This document shows, piece after piece, positions 33,608 through 45,500 of a stretch of DNA of 64,000 nucleotides (the first letter of the stretch is position 1; each line of letters opens with the position of its first letter). Source of the stretch: Cytospora piceicola (lineage: Eukaryota; Ascomycota; Sordariomycetes; Diaporthales; Cytosporaceae). Made by a program: the position numbers and the translations under genes. The notes below the pieces were generated by a model. The model had not been told where the DNA came from, ran no database searches, and saw only the letters and a program-made list of their open reading frames with translations. The DNA lies in contig JALQBC010000004.1 of the NCBI GenBank assembly GCA_023375675.1, positions 1,240,001 through 1,304,000 on the forward strand, read 5' to 3'.

Positions 33608-35359
33608 ATGGCCGACCATGACGAATGGGAAGATGTCGACATGACCGGACAAGGGTCAGACGAGGAGGACGAGGTCGAGGACGTCGCTGGACATGCAAGT
33701 AATCCTACTACTGAAGCTCGTCCCACACGGCCCACCCCCATCGCCACCACTGGCGCACCGGAGACAGACGAGGTCGACGAGGACATCAACCCCAATGTGT
33801 CCTGGGACCGCTTGCCCTATGAACTGTCTCACAAAATCCTCCAGACTCTCGCCGAGGACGAGATCGATTCCCGCCTATTGGCTGAGTACGCCGTCGTCTG
33901 CAGATCATGGCAGGCCGAGATTGAAAACGTCAATTTCAGAACCCTAGCAGTCAAGCAGATGGACCTGCATGATCTCGAGCAGTATGTCACTGGGCACCGC
34001 AGGGCATGTCTGAAGCACGTGTGGCTCAGGGTGGAACTTAGCGAGTACTCTCGCCGGGCCAGCCTGATACCGGAGAACGAGCAAGAGCAAGAGGAAAACA
34101 ACTACAGGTACTCTAGGTCACTCTATGACCTTTTCAAGATCCTCGAAGGCTGGGACACGCCGGGTTTCTGGGAAACGAGGAACGGCCGTGGGCTCAGTCT
34201 TGAGTTGAGCGCCTCCTCCCCAAGCGACAAGCCAAAAATGTTCGGCGATGCAGGCCTGGATGACGATGGAAACTCACGATACTTTGATTCGCTGCTTGAT
34301 TTCATGCTGTTGGCTATTGATGAACCCCAGGGCATCCATGGCTTGCCGATGGTCAATGTCGTGACTGCGTTCTCAATACTTCGGCGAAACTACCGTAATG
34401 TGTCGGCTACGTCGCTCACACCGATTTTGAGATCATTGCCTCGTTTGGAGGAGGTGCGGCTGGAACCATGGCAGCAAGTCGACCAGCCGGCTCAAGAGGA
34501 TGTGGACAGCGGTAAGTGCCTTCAGCATTGTAGTGATCTTTGTTCGCCCCCCCCCCCCTGCTTTATGAATTGTTTCCTGGAACCTGCCAAGTGGTAGACA
34601 AATCGAGAAAGAAAGTCTTCAACATCACCATCTACCTGCGCCTGCTGACACAATGCAGAATTAGCTAGTCAGATGCCATTCTGGCCAACAAGCTTGAAAC
34701 GCGTCAGTATATTCGAGCACTTTGGAGCCTTCGACCAAAACGACGCATGGGACACGAGGATCCGATTTCCTTTCCTGGCACACGGACTGCGACGACTCAG
34801 CACCAACCTCGAGGAACTCAGTGTGTCTTTCTCAGCCGACGCCCGCGACTTCTTCGACCCCTATATCAATATCAAACCCGGCGGGCCGCGCAACCCACAG
34901 TGGAAGAACCTCCGCTGGATCACCCTCACATCCCGCTTCATGACCGAGGTCGCCTTCCCCGACGAGGTCAACGGCATTCTCCGGGGCGCGGGCCTGGCAG
35001 CGAAGGACATGCCCGCCCTGCAGGCCATGGAGCTGTATAGTGCAACGAAGTGGGACGCGGGGGTGTTCCGATATCTGGTTGTGAACAACACGGGCGTTAT
35101 CAGCTGGACGAGCACGTGGGAGCACAAGATTCCGTTGGCCGTAAATACGGTATGGAGACAGGTTGCGCTGCAACACACCCGGCAGGAGCCGTATATTTTC
35201 GACGAGGTGGCATTGCCGGGCTACCCAATGGGCCCCGAAGGTTTCATACACTCGGAGCTGGCTACGAGGGAGATGGTGCTGCACCCGATATCGTCGGCGG
35301 AGATGATGGGGGAGCGACACGTCCCAGATCCAGTATTGAGATTGGCGGGTCGAAGTTGA
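33608..35359 (+). CDS. F-box domain protein
   Basis: Exons 33608-34511 and 34659-35359 with a 147-bp intron (GTAAGT...GCAG), 534 residues. The frame is open further upstream to 33473, but ATG 33608 (MADHDEWEDVD) opens the acidic N-terminus typical of such proteins and is preferred. Residues 1-60 are acidic and Pro/Thr-rich. An F-box-like segment follows at about 66-110 (WDRLPYELSHKILQTL, then YAVVCRSWQAEIE), which would bind Skp1 in an SCF ubiquitin ligase. The remaining 420 residues contain no clear leucine-rich repeats or WD repeats, but conserved-looking blocks (LRRLSTNLEELSVSF, NPQWKNLRWITLTS) resemble fungal F-box proteins that rank leucine-rich strands irregularly. The target is unknown. 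Confidence 0.8.
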
Positions 35360-36513
35360 TGCAGTTGTCTCCTTCGCCTTATGTCAGTAGATTTCAGATA
35401 AACAAGATGCAATACCTGCTGGCTGCTGCAGATTCGTCAACTGTCCAATGTGAGTGAGTCGTATCGGCAGTCAGACGTTTATGTCGTCGACCGGAGAAGG
35501 TCCATCCCTGAACATCCAGTTTCCATGTGGGATCGAGTACGCGAGCCCTCCTCTGCCATGGATTGAACGGCTGCCTACGAAGTCCTATTCGTGGTTCTGC
35601 AGACTTGCCGATGTTTCGAAAAGAAGAGGGCACGGACCAGAAAACAGCCGAACAGGGGGCACCCCCTTTTCCATTTTTGTTCCTCGAAGCTGGGGCTATC
35701 AGGACAATCAGTCGATCGGGCTCCAGCGCCGGGTACAGTCAGCCCCGGACTTGTAGAGGTGAGGCATCGGCGAGAGACGTTTTGGCGCAGACGGGCAGGT
35801 TGATAAGTCTTGAAAAAAGATGTTGCTTGTCCTGTCAGCTACGCAGAAGGAAGCGAGCCAATGTATCTATCGACCTAGAAGGAAAGCAATCAACGTGTAC
35901 ACGATACTACATACAGACGCTGATGAATCATGATGAAGCCATCACGAAAGTGGCTCTGTGGAAAAGGCCAAGGCCAAGCCCCTATCGGGCAGAAACAATA
36001 AACGGGCGCATGAGGGTCCGGACAACAACCTACTGGGGGTATATTTTATGGCTGGAGTTAGGTAACGTGTCAGGCGTCTCGGTCTGGACTCGGGGCACCG
36101 TTTGGGGTCCCCGTTTGGTTGGCACCGGCTCCGTCTCCACAGGTGCCGCGGCCTGCTTTTGCTGCTGGCTGCTGGCTGCTGGCCGCTGGGGGATCGGCGG
36201 TCTTTTCTCTCTGGAAAATCATTCACTACCCTGCCAGCCCTGCCACCCTGCCACCCTCCAGGGCTGCTTACCTTTCAATGCAAGAAGCATCATCCATGAA
36301 ATATTTCATGCGCTCTGGAAAAAGCACTTCGGATAGGGAATTGGAAGAATTCGTCGACTGTCCAGGCTTCTTTTGACTTCTCCTTTTCCACCTTGTCCTG
36401 TCTCGACTCTGCCTGGAACAATCGAACAATCAAACAATCAATCAATTGATCCATTTTCCAATCAACCGATGAACCAACCGATTTTATGTAGCGAGCGCCA
36501 CGGTCGGCCATAG

Positions 36514-36633
36514 TACTACCTAGGTACCTGCGGATACCCAGCCCAGGCATTTACAGTACCTACCTACATGGGTCCCTAGGTATGTACTCAAGTACCTAAA
36601 AGTACCTACACATAGGTACCTACCTGGGTAGCT
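36514..36633. repeat. Cluster of CCTAGGTA / GGTACC motifs
   Basis: Six or more copies of CCTAGGTA, GTACCTAC and related units in 120 bp, upstream of the TeaR-like gene. Confidence 0.75.
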
Positions 36634-36636
36634 TAT

Positions 36637-36676
36637 GACCTGCACTGACCTGCTCAGACCTGCTCTGACCTGCTCT
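36637..36676. repeat. 10-bp tandem repeat (GACCTGCTCT)x4
   Basis: Four copies of GACCTGCTCT, two with a one- or two-base change, directly after the CCTAGGTA cluster. Confidence 0.9.
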
Positions 36677-37301
36677 GCCAGTGCCTGCCAACCAACTTTC
36701 CCACTACTGCCAGACCGCCAGGACTGCCTAACAAATAAATTCGAACCTGTTGCAACCAACCTTCTTTGATCTTTCGTCACATCACGTCAATTCCCACAAC
36801 TTTGCGACCCCTCTTGTGGCGGCTCAACTGCAAGAGATCTGACAAAGACCAGCCCAGGTCCCCTTGTGTGGTGGTAGTACTTAGCAGGCAGCCCATGGGA
36901 TCGATTTTGGCTGTGGGGGTCAGCAGCCAGGAGATTGATGATTGGACCAAACGACCTGCAATAATATCGGCAGTACCGACCTGGACCAGAAGCGAGAACG
37001 AACCATTGAATCTCACACCAATTCCGACTTCGACTTTGACTTCCACACGCCGTTCACGTTTAGCCTTCACAACCACCATTACCACCACCTCCCTCCCCCA
37101 TCTACATACACACCGATCCTTCCTAATCCGATCCCCATATCGCTGCCCGCCGCCTCAAATTGCGGCTTGCATCTCGTCAATCTTGCCAGCCGTCTGGCGG
37201 GAACAGGCTCCAATCTCAATTGTCACTATTGGTACCAGGAGAAGGCCGACCGACCAATCGAGCCCGCCTGATCCCGCGTGTACTGTGACCGACGACAAAA
37301 G

Positions 37302-39083
37302 ATGGCGGCCATGTCCACCGTTCAGACGGCAACCACGTTGACTCCCCCCAGCAGTTCCCATGATAATGGCAATGGCTTTTCCTGGGATTTCACATCTTCC
37401 AAAACTGAGGTGAGTTTTCCCAAGGATCTGCAACCCCAGGTGTGTATCACGGTGAGGGGTTCCCTGTGCTGACTTGTGCACTGCACCCAGAATCAACACC
37501 TTTACGGGAAGAACAACACCCTGAGGCTGGATTCGACCAACGGTGTATACAGATCTCCCCTCCCCCAACATGGAAACTCTTCTGCCTATACTTTGGACAC
37601 GTCATCCAAGGCCTCCAATGGTGGAGACCCGATGAACGGACCAGGTGCACTTTCACGATCCCACAGCGACGAAGACGACGAGATGCTCGACGACAGACCC
37701 GACAACATTGTCAACGAGCCGTGGGAAGACGCATATAGTCCCGACGGGAAAAGTGTGCATTCGTTTGACGAGAACGAAAATACCGGCCAACGGGAACTCA
37801 CTGCCGAGGAGTCGAATTGGATCCATAGGGATAAACTCGTCAAGATCGAGAACGAGGAGTTGCAGGCCGCCGGTCTATACCTCCCACAGCCACGCTCGGG
37901 AAGCAGACCTAGTAGGGACAGGAGCCAGAGTAGCACCAAGAGGCTGAACCACGACCATATGGCCAGGCCTAGGAAGAACTCGACCCATGCTATGGAGCCC
38001 AAAACCCCCGACACGGCCGAAGCCTTCAGTGGTTGGGATTGGAAAGTAGGGACTGACGAGATGGATGCTGATGGTGATGCGCCTGCCAAGCCTGCTGGTG
38101 GCTCCCGGATTCCCATACCCAAGAAAAGTCCCTTGCCTATTCCAACACAGCACCTGGAACGCGATAGACTCATGAAGAGGGAGAACAGTCCAGAGGAGCT
38201 GGAGAAGCGGGTCGACACGAAGTCTCGATCGAGGTCCAATAGCACTACCTTGAAGAGCCTCGAGCCCTCACCGCACTTGAAGGTGCAGCCAGGAAAGCGC
38301 TCGGCAACGATGGATGCATCCCCGAAGAAGTCATCGCCGACTGGACCTCGCAAAGCACTCCCTCTGTCGAAAACTATCCCGCCGGAAGCACGTGGCAAGG
38401 TTAAACCGAAGGGCAAAAATGGGGCAAACGGCACACGGCCCTCCACTAGGTCTGGAGATCGTGAGCTATCCTCTGGCTCGATAGGCTCGAAGCCGATGGA
38501 AGGTGATCCGCCATGGATGGTGTCAGCCTATAAGCCTGACCCCCGCCTTCCACCAGACCAGCAACTCCTGCCTACCGTGGCCAGGCGACTGCAGCAGGAG
38601 AAGTGGGAGCAGGAGGGCAAGTTCGGAAACATTTACGACAAGGATTTCAGGCCTCTTACGGACGAGGGCTACCTATCACCTCCGTTGAATCTCTCGAACC
38701 CGTCGAACCCAGACGATACTTCAAATGTGCCGTCGTCATCAAGTGAGAACGAGAACGTAGTCGAGCCGGAGGTTGAGAAGCCAGCCGAGGACTGGCCTCT
38801 GAAGTCGCCTGAGACGGCGCCTGAGACGGCGCCTGAAACGGCGGCCGAGACGGCGGCCGAGACGGCGAAGAGCCAGAGATCAGCTGCTCGATCCAGCTCT
38901 TATTCCACTATGCCCAAGATACAGGACAATCCGCACTTTGCCCCGCTGGCAAGCCCAAAGCCACCGTCGGCTCCAGCTAATCAGTCCGAACCAATCCAGA
39001 TTACCAGAGTTCCGGACATGCCGGAGGAAAAGGATACTGGAAAGAAGGAGAAGGGCGGATGTGGGTGCTGCATCGTGATGTGA
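37302..39083 (+). CDS. teaR: TeaR-like prenylated cell-polarity protein
   Basis: Exons 37302-37409 and 37491-39083 with an 81-bp intron, 566 residues; a second ATG three codons later (37311) is also possible. The protein is almost wholly hydrophilic and disordered, rich in Ser, Pro, Lys and Glu. Conserved-looking islands are SNWIHRDKLVKIENEELQAA (about 150-170), WDWKVGTDEMDADGDAPAKP and PPWMVSAYKPDPRLPPDQQL. It ends in GCGCCIVM: CIVM is a CaaX box suited to farnesylation, and the cysteines before it could be palmitoylated. This layout matches Aspergillus TeaR and fission yeast Mod5, which hold the microtubule plus-end marker TeaA/Tea1 at the cell tip. Five PETA/AETA repeats lie at 38808-38867. 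The name rests on architecture and remembered similarity; another CaaX scaffold protein is the alternative. Confidence 0.75.
38808..38867 (+). repeat. 12-bp coding repeat (PETA/AETA)x5
   Basis: Five in-frame 12-base units, three encoding PETA and two AETA, inside the TeaR-like gene. Such repeats change length easily between strains. Confidence 0.95.
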
Positions 39084-40886
39084 TACTGTGCTCACTTCAG
39101 GCCATGGCCTACCTCCTTCGCCAGGCTCCATATGCACTTTGTTGCCGAAAGATACTGGGTTTACAACACTCCTTCTCACTGTTACTATCCATCGAATTTC
39201 GACACTGGGGTGGCTCATCGTTCACGGATGGCACATCAAACACCGACGTATTTCGATATCAACACCACTTAGAGCATCCGGCTGCCCAGCCAACGACGAC
39301 ATTACGAGTTTCCTTTTCCAACCCAAAATTACCATCCCACATCAGCCGACTACATGATACTACTCGCGATGCGTTTCCTTTTGTTGCATCTAATCTTATC
39401 ACTACAACACACTTATCAGAAACTACAACCCGTCAAATTGACCTTGGGTTGGTCTTTCATACTCATACTCCACATTTGGCTTACCTTGCTTGATTTGCTG
39501 CGTCGGTGTCACGGTTTAGGAATGGGTTTGCTTTTTTTTTTTTGTTGTCTTTTTGCTTGCATTTTATGGGAGGCCTTGTATTTTCTAGCTTCATTCCTTG
39601 ACCTGCGTTTCGCTGGCACTCTTTGCCTTGAAACCAGTAACTCTAGACCAATTTTGGTCGAACCAGAGGCTCGGCATAATCGAGACCTCACCAATTTACA
39701 ACCCACCGAGATCCCAGGGGAGGCTCGGAATGCCCGGACTCGAAGTCACACATCCACCGCAAACATTTTGTGGGGTTGGGATCAGAAGGCTGAACGGTGG
39801 CACATGGTCACCCAGCGGATTGAGTAGTACTGTTTTTCTTCAGGATCTATGTTTCTGCCTTGCATAAGTTTAAAGAGGAGAGTGAGGTTACGCTCTGATA
39901 CCCGCTTGCATTCGATCGTTGAGAACGCTTGGAGATACTGGAAGAATTCGAACCAAAACTAAACAACAAAAAAAGCCACCAGAACAGGCATAGGGCAGGG
40001 TGGAGGGGGAAGGACTCGGGATATGCAGATACGAGTACGAGACCAGAAAAATAAGTTTCATCTATTGGGTCCCAATATCTACGATTCTCTGTTGTGTTGT
40101 TTCTGATATGGCTTCAACCTCGGAGAGCCTATTGCTAGTCATACACGATGAGTATATTCGCCCAATTATCTTACAGGTCTATGAAACGGAGCTTTACCTG
40201 TCTTGTATATGACCTCGCCTCTGTCTTCAGAGACCCTGATAATCTTCGGTTCGTTTTAGTTGCGCAACGTATTCATAAGTCTATTGTACTCGAAGGCCGT
40301 CAAGCCCTGGGCCAACTGGATGAATACGTTCAGGAACAAGTCCAATCGGTATGTCCAAATGCTCCCGAAAGGCCCGGAAGGGGTAGGTGGCCTTGTCGAC
40401 GTCCTGCCTCTCCATGCCGCTGCGGATGCGGTCCGTTCGCCAAAGCCTCGAGGGAAACCTCAACCGGGCAGACTTGATAGCCGGACGTGGGACAATTCAA
40501 TGCCTGCACCCCACGATCTGGCTGGGTGCATGGCTTCTTGCATATTGCTTCCCGTCAGACGACATCCATGGCCGGCGGTGTCCCCGCGTCCTGCGAGTGG
40601 CTGTCGGGGTCCGTCGACAAGGTTGAAGTGTGTCACTGTGTGTGTAAATGCGGACGGGTCCGGCTGGTGGGAAAGCCGGGGCTCCACCTTGCACCACACT
40701 ACACCACAATTGGCTTACATCTGATTGGCTACTGCTTTTAATGGGAAAGGAACGCGTCCGGCGTGTCGCGGCGCGTCTCCCAATTCAAGTCTCACCTCCA
40801 GCCTTCGCAACGTCCAAACACCCGACAAGACCAGACTCCCGATCCTTGTGTTGGTTGACACCGTGCTATGCCACGCGAAATTTAAT
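39084..40886. other. Intergenic region
   Basis: 3' flank of the TeaR-like gene and 5' flank of the primase gene. The ORFs at 39354-39827 and 40260-40724 are low complexity and conflict with each other. No recognised feature. Confidence 0.5.
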
Positions 40887-42558
40887 ATGTTCAGACAGGA
40901 CTTCAACCGCATCGACCCGAAGCGGCGACATGTCGACCACCGCAAGCAACAATTTGTCGACCGCGTCTACAAAGACCAGCAGTATCCTCACAGGTTGAAC
41001 ATCTACGCGGTGCCGCCAACAGCAGACATCACCCTCGAGCAGTTTGAGCAATGGGCGATCGACCGGCTACGAAGTGAATAGACCCCCAAACTCGGACCTC
41101 CGCCATGCTGATGGCCACCTGCTAACCTCCGTGACCCTCTCCGCGCAGTTCTCGCCGAGCTTGAGGCATGTGCCTTCCGCAACAAATCCCCCGACGAGAC
41201 CGCCACACACATGGAGCCATTGCTCAAAAAGTACCTCCCGCTGGACTTCAACACCTCCAAGTCCACACAACTGGCTGCGCAGCGCCAGAAAGACCACTAC
41301 AGCCACTTTATCCTGCGACTCGCGTTCGCGTCGACAGAGGACCTGCGCCGACGGTTTACGCGTGTCGAGACCATGCTCTTCCGGTTACGCGTCAACCAGG
41401 AGGAAACGAGCGACCGGAATGATTTCATCAAGAGCCTGGGCCTCGACTGGGAGATGGTGTCGGAGGACGAGAGGAGAGACCTGGAGACGGAACTGTCCGC
41501 CATAAGTGCCGCCAACAGCGGGTACGGGCGCAAGGCAGCCCCGGCCCCCGCAGTGGAAGAGACATGGTGCAAGGTCGACTGGGAGCGCGTGCCGGACCTG
41601 GTGGAGAACAGGAGGGTGCTCCTGCGGGCGGGCAAGGCCTACGTGCCCTCCAAGGAGCAGGCCAGCATGGTGGCGACCGAGTTCACGGCGCGGCTGGAGC
41701 GGGCCCTCGAGCTGACGGCGCGGGCGCTGCCCCGGCTGGACGAGGACGACCGGCTGACGCCCATCCTCGACCACCTGTCCAAGAACTTCACCACGCCGGA
41801 CGCGGCGTACCACGGCGGCTCGGGCGACCTCCCCGCGGGGGCCGACATCTCGGCCGCCAACGTCGACAGGCTGGCGCAGCACTTCCCGGCCTGCATGTCG
41901 CAGCTGCACCGGTCGCTCCGGCGCGACGCCCACCTCAAGCACTACGGCCGCCTGCAGTACACGCTGTTCCTCAAGGGCATCGGGCTGAACCTCGAGGAGT
42001 GCCTGGTGTTCTGGCGCCGGTCGTTCCACAAGGTCACCGACGACCAGTTCAACAAGGACTACCGGTACAACGTGCGGCACGCGTACGGCGAGGTCGGCGG
42101 CGACTCCAACAGGCGGGGCGGCGGGTACAGCCCCTTCAGCTGCCAGAAGATCCTGACGGAGCACCCGCCCGGCCCGGGCGAGGCGCACGGGTGCCCGTAC
42201 AGGCACTTCAACGTGGAGAACCTGACGGCGCTGATGCAGTCGATGGGGGTGTCCGACAGGGGTGTGCTGAACGGCGTGAAGGAGGACAAGGAGAAGCAGA
42301 AGTACCATATGGCTTGTAATCGGTGAGTTAAAGGACTCCAAGGCAGGCCGACTGGGAAACCGACAAGATTGCTAACTGAATCATAGTGTGTTCGAGTATC
42401 TGCACAAGGCGGAGATCAAGAAGGCCAAGGATGAAGGTGTCATGACTGCCAACCAGCTGGAGACCATTGTCCATCCCAACGAGTACTTCAAACGGAGTTA
42501 TATCCTGAAGAACCTGGGCAAGGAGAGCGGGGTTGAGGACGTGAAGATGGAGGGTTGA
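40887..42558 (+). CDS. PRI2: DNA primase large subunit
   Basis: Exons 40887-41073, 41149-42322 and 42387-42558 with introns of 75 and 64 bp, both with CTAAC branch sites; 510 residues. The subunit joins the catalytic primase and DNA polymerase alpha in the nucleus and helps start RNA primers on both strands. The N-terminal block (PHRLNIYAVPPTADITLEQF, then AIDRLRILAELEACAFRN across the first junction) and the C-terminal iron-sulfur domain are present. The four cluster ligands are Cys311 (FPACMSQLHRSL), Cys394 (FSCQKIL), Cys411 (HGCPYRHF) and Cys452 (MACNRVFEY), with spacings close to those of the human protein (80, 17, 40). LKHYGRLQYTLFLKGIGLNL matches the family core. ATG 40887 (MFRQDFNRIDPKRR) is the first in frame. 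The second exon has very high GC at third positions. Confidence 0.95.
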
Positions 42559-45500
42559 AGGGGATCTTGGAGTCTTATGACTTGAGTTGTGTGGGGATCA
42601 CAGCTGGTCGGGTTTGCGCATGTCATGGCTTTCTGCATTGCTAGGGTTGGAGTTATGGGTTTAGGGTCTCACTCTGTTACTTTCGAAGGATATTGATCAG
42701 CACGATAATGAGAAAACATACATCCGGCGAAACTCGCCGCTGCGGCAGTTTATCCAGCGAAGCCATTCTCTTGCTGACATTAGGAGAACACGATATGATC
42801 TGAATACGTGGGAAGGAACACCGAAGACAAGGGATGGTGCATGCCCAGGTAACAGCCACACTCCTATTTCTACAGTATGAGCAAGGCAGAAAGGTCAACA
42901 ATGAGCATCGGGGATGAATGGTTAGTATCGTACTCCACGGCCACTATCTATTTACTTTGGGGGCTGTTCTTGCTAAAGTATACAGGACTTGCTTTTGAGA
43001 CTGTCACCATCCGGCAAGCAACCCCGTGGTATGCTCACCGTCCACCGACTTAATACAGCATTCGCTTCCAGCCTTACCCAGGAGGCTTCTCAGTTTGGCA
43101 AGCATGGCGAGGAAGGCTTGGAGCCTCGTCGGGGAAGAAAGGATGAGGGGAGACCTGGACACGACTACAGGCATGGAGAGAAAACATCCAGGATGCCATA
43201 TCCGAGCACTTCAAGAGCAAATGATAATTTCGACCTCTAAGCCAGATGAAAAAGAGGAAGTCTCCAAAGTCACTTGCCTAAACTTCCAGGGTTGAGTCCA
43301 ACTCCTGATCCTCGCCGAGAGCACTTTGACGACGGGGCGGCCAAACGGAGTTACGACGGTATCACAACGGAGGGGGCGAAACGGCAGCGAAGCGAGCAAA
43401 GACGGAGAGGACCCCAACAAGAGAAAATTCGAGAAATCGGCAGCACCCCCAAGATGCGAACTACTGGCTGGTGTTCTTGACCAATGGCACAGAGAATATT
43501 GGCAAAATCTTACAGACAACCTTCTGCGATTAGTGTGGCACGCCTTAGAAGCCGAAATGGGATGTCCAGGTGGGGGGGCTGTGCCCGGGAACCCTCGAGG
43601 CTATCGTGACATCCCGCCAAGCCGAGCCAAGCCAGGGGAGGTGATATTTTGCCATTCCATCATCGAGGGACTCGCCCCGTACTGCACTACCAACCGACCT
43701 TGTAACGGGCCAGGTCGCTTTACTGGAACTGCTGCAGACCGTGACATCACCCCACCGCAGAAGTGCCATGAGTTCCAAGTTTGACAGTGCAGTGCAGACC
43801 AGCGTGCGACCATGACTTCCAGATTTAGAGACGAGCATTGAACCAGCAGACTATCTGGGGCTGTGGGCCGTTCTTATTTATCCGATAGGGGAGCGGGTCA
43901 GAAGCCAGATGGGGGGAGGGGGCCCAAGGAGGTCCAACAAGGAGGGCCAAGGGGACAAGTTCTGGAGGCGAGGATGGGGAAACTGGCCTTGTGTGTTATG
44001 GAGCTGTAAATAATCAAGACGTACGTGGTGATGACCGCAGGTGCATGCAACCCTTCCCCTTGATGTTGGTGCAGATATACACTATTATGGTATGTGTAGT
44101 GTGTAGTCTAATAATAACGGTACCCCATACCTACCTAGGTATGTCAGTGGCTTTTCTTGGGGAAAAAAGTGAGGTATGGTTGAGCCCGATCTGGGTTGGG
44201 TTATTCTAAAGTACCGGTACCTAGGTAGTGTAGTACTAGCAGCCCTGGAAACTAACACCTCCTCTCCCCACATGCAATATTTCGAAGGCGGTAGAAACCT
44301 ATAGAATGCAGCAGGTACAGGGTCTTGTTCCGTTTGTGAATAACCTCACTTTCGAAACGAGCCTCATCGTACGGCTGTGGCTGATCCGAAAGCTGCCTGG
44401 TGTGAGCTTTGGCGCGTTCGGGTCGAACCGAGCCTCCATGTGTTTTTTTTGAGGCTCTGATCGGCACGGTGGAGATCGGCATGCATCTCCATCTTCCGGA
44501 GGGTTCACTCCGCCCCTGCTGGTAAGTGGGATCGATGAACGATCTGGCCTGCCCGCCGACTGGGTTTGCTGCCCACTGCCATGAGGTTATCCCCAACTTC
44601 CCTGGCGTCATGTCCCTGGGTTCCACGCCCGCCGCGCCGGCGCTGACGACAGCATGGCCGGCCCTTCCAAGAAAGAAAGAAATGGAGTAAAATGTTGATT
44701 ATGCATGTATCCGAGTTGGCGCATATGTATTCATGTTTGTACTACTTTGTAACGGATCGAGGTAGACCCATCTGACCCTGACCCTGACCCGGGCTCGGCT
44801 GTTGGTTCAGCCTTGCCTTGTTATCATTCGACCGATAGATCGGGACCATCGTCCATTCCCTCTTGCGGTATATCCTCATGTTGCGTCATCATCACCAGCG
44901 TGCCCCCTCCCCCCCCTTCCCACCAATCGAGGGCGGGTTTCCAATTTCCGCCATTTGCGTTCCAAGGTTTCCTGATGGAGACAGACAGGTACCTCAGCCA
45001 TCCTGTAATTCGGTTCATCACACCTCATCAATCCAAGGAAGAGCAGAATGACGGCTGACGACGTATGCGTCAACACGATTCACCGTGGCTGCGTCATTCA
45101 ATGGTGTTGTGTGAGAAGGACACCATGCCCTGCCCTACGAATATTCACCATCGGTCTACACTAAGCCCAAGCTGTCGGGCTGTGTGCAGATGGCATTGCA
45201 TAGGTGCCTAGGTAGCCTGAAACCTTTCCAAGGTTGTCCCTCATGGCAGCCAACGTCTTTGGGCAACGTCCCACAGCATGCGGGCCCCCCACCATGTTCT
45301 GCTCGTCTTCACAATCACAACAAGGCCGATGGGGGAAGATCGATCCTACCTGCCTACGTATGCCCTCATCCTCCTCCCCAAGATTCGGGCGGGCAGGGCT
45401 GTCGATGGCATCGCTATGTGCTCGCGGGCACTAGCTCCCTGCACGATGAGGTCAGCCGTCATTGTGCGACGCCGTTGGCCAGCCGACAAGGGATTTGGGG

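Larger units (their letters stand above)
35360..37301. other. Intergenic region, 1.9 kb
   Basis: A 269-codon ORF (35527-36336) is present but is Cys/Trp/Arg-rich and patchy, so I do not call it. The second half is the promoter region of the TeaR-like gene, with a CCTAGGTA cluster, a 10-bp tandem repeat and, from about 37000 to 37130, TTCGAC and CACCAC-rich pyrimidine sequence that looks like a leader. Confidence 0.5.

Noticed and set aside
35527..36336. 269-codon ORF downstream of the F-box gene
   Set aside because: Composition is patchy (Cys/Trp/Arg runs, low-complexity AAACFCCW stretch), no family marks, and the region is the 3' flank of one gene and far flank of another.
41385..42341. 318-codon minus ORF and 251-codon plus ORF over the primase gene
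   Set aside because: Shadows of PRI2 exon 2; no motifs.
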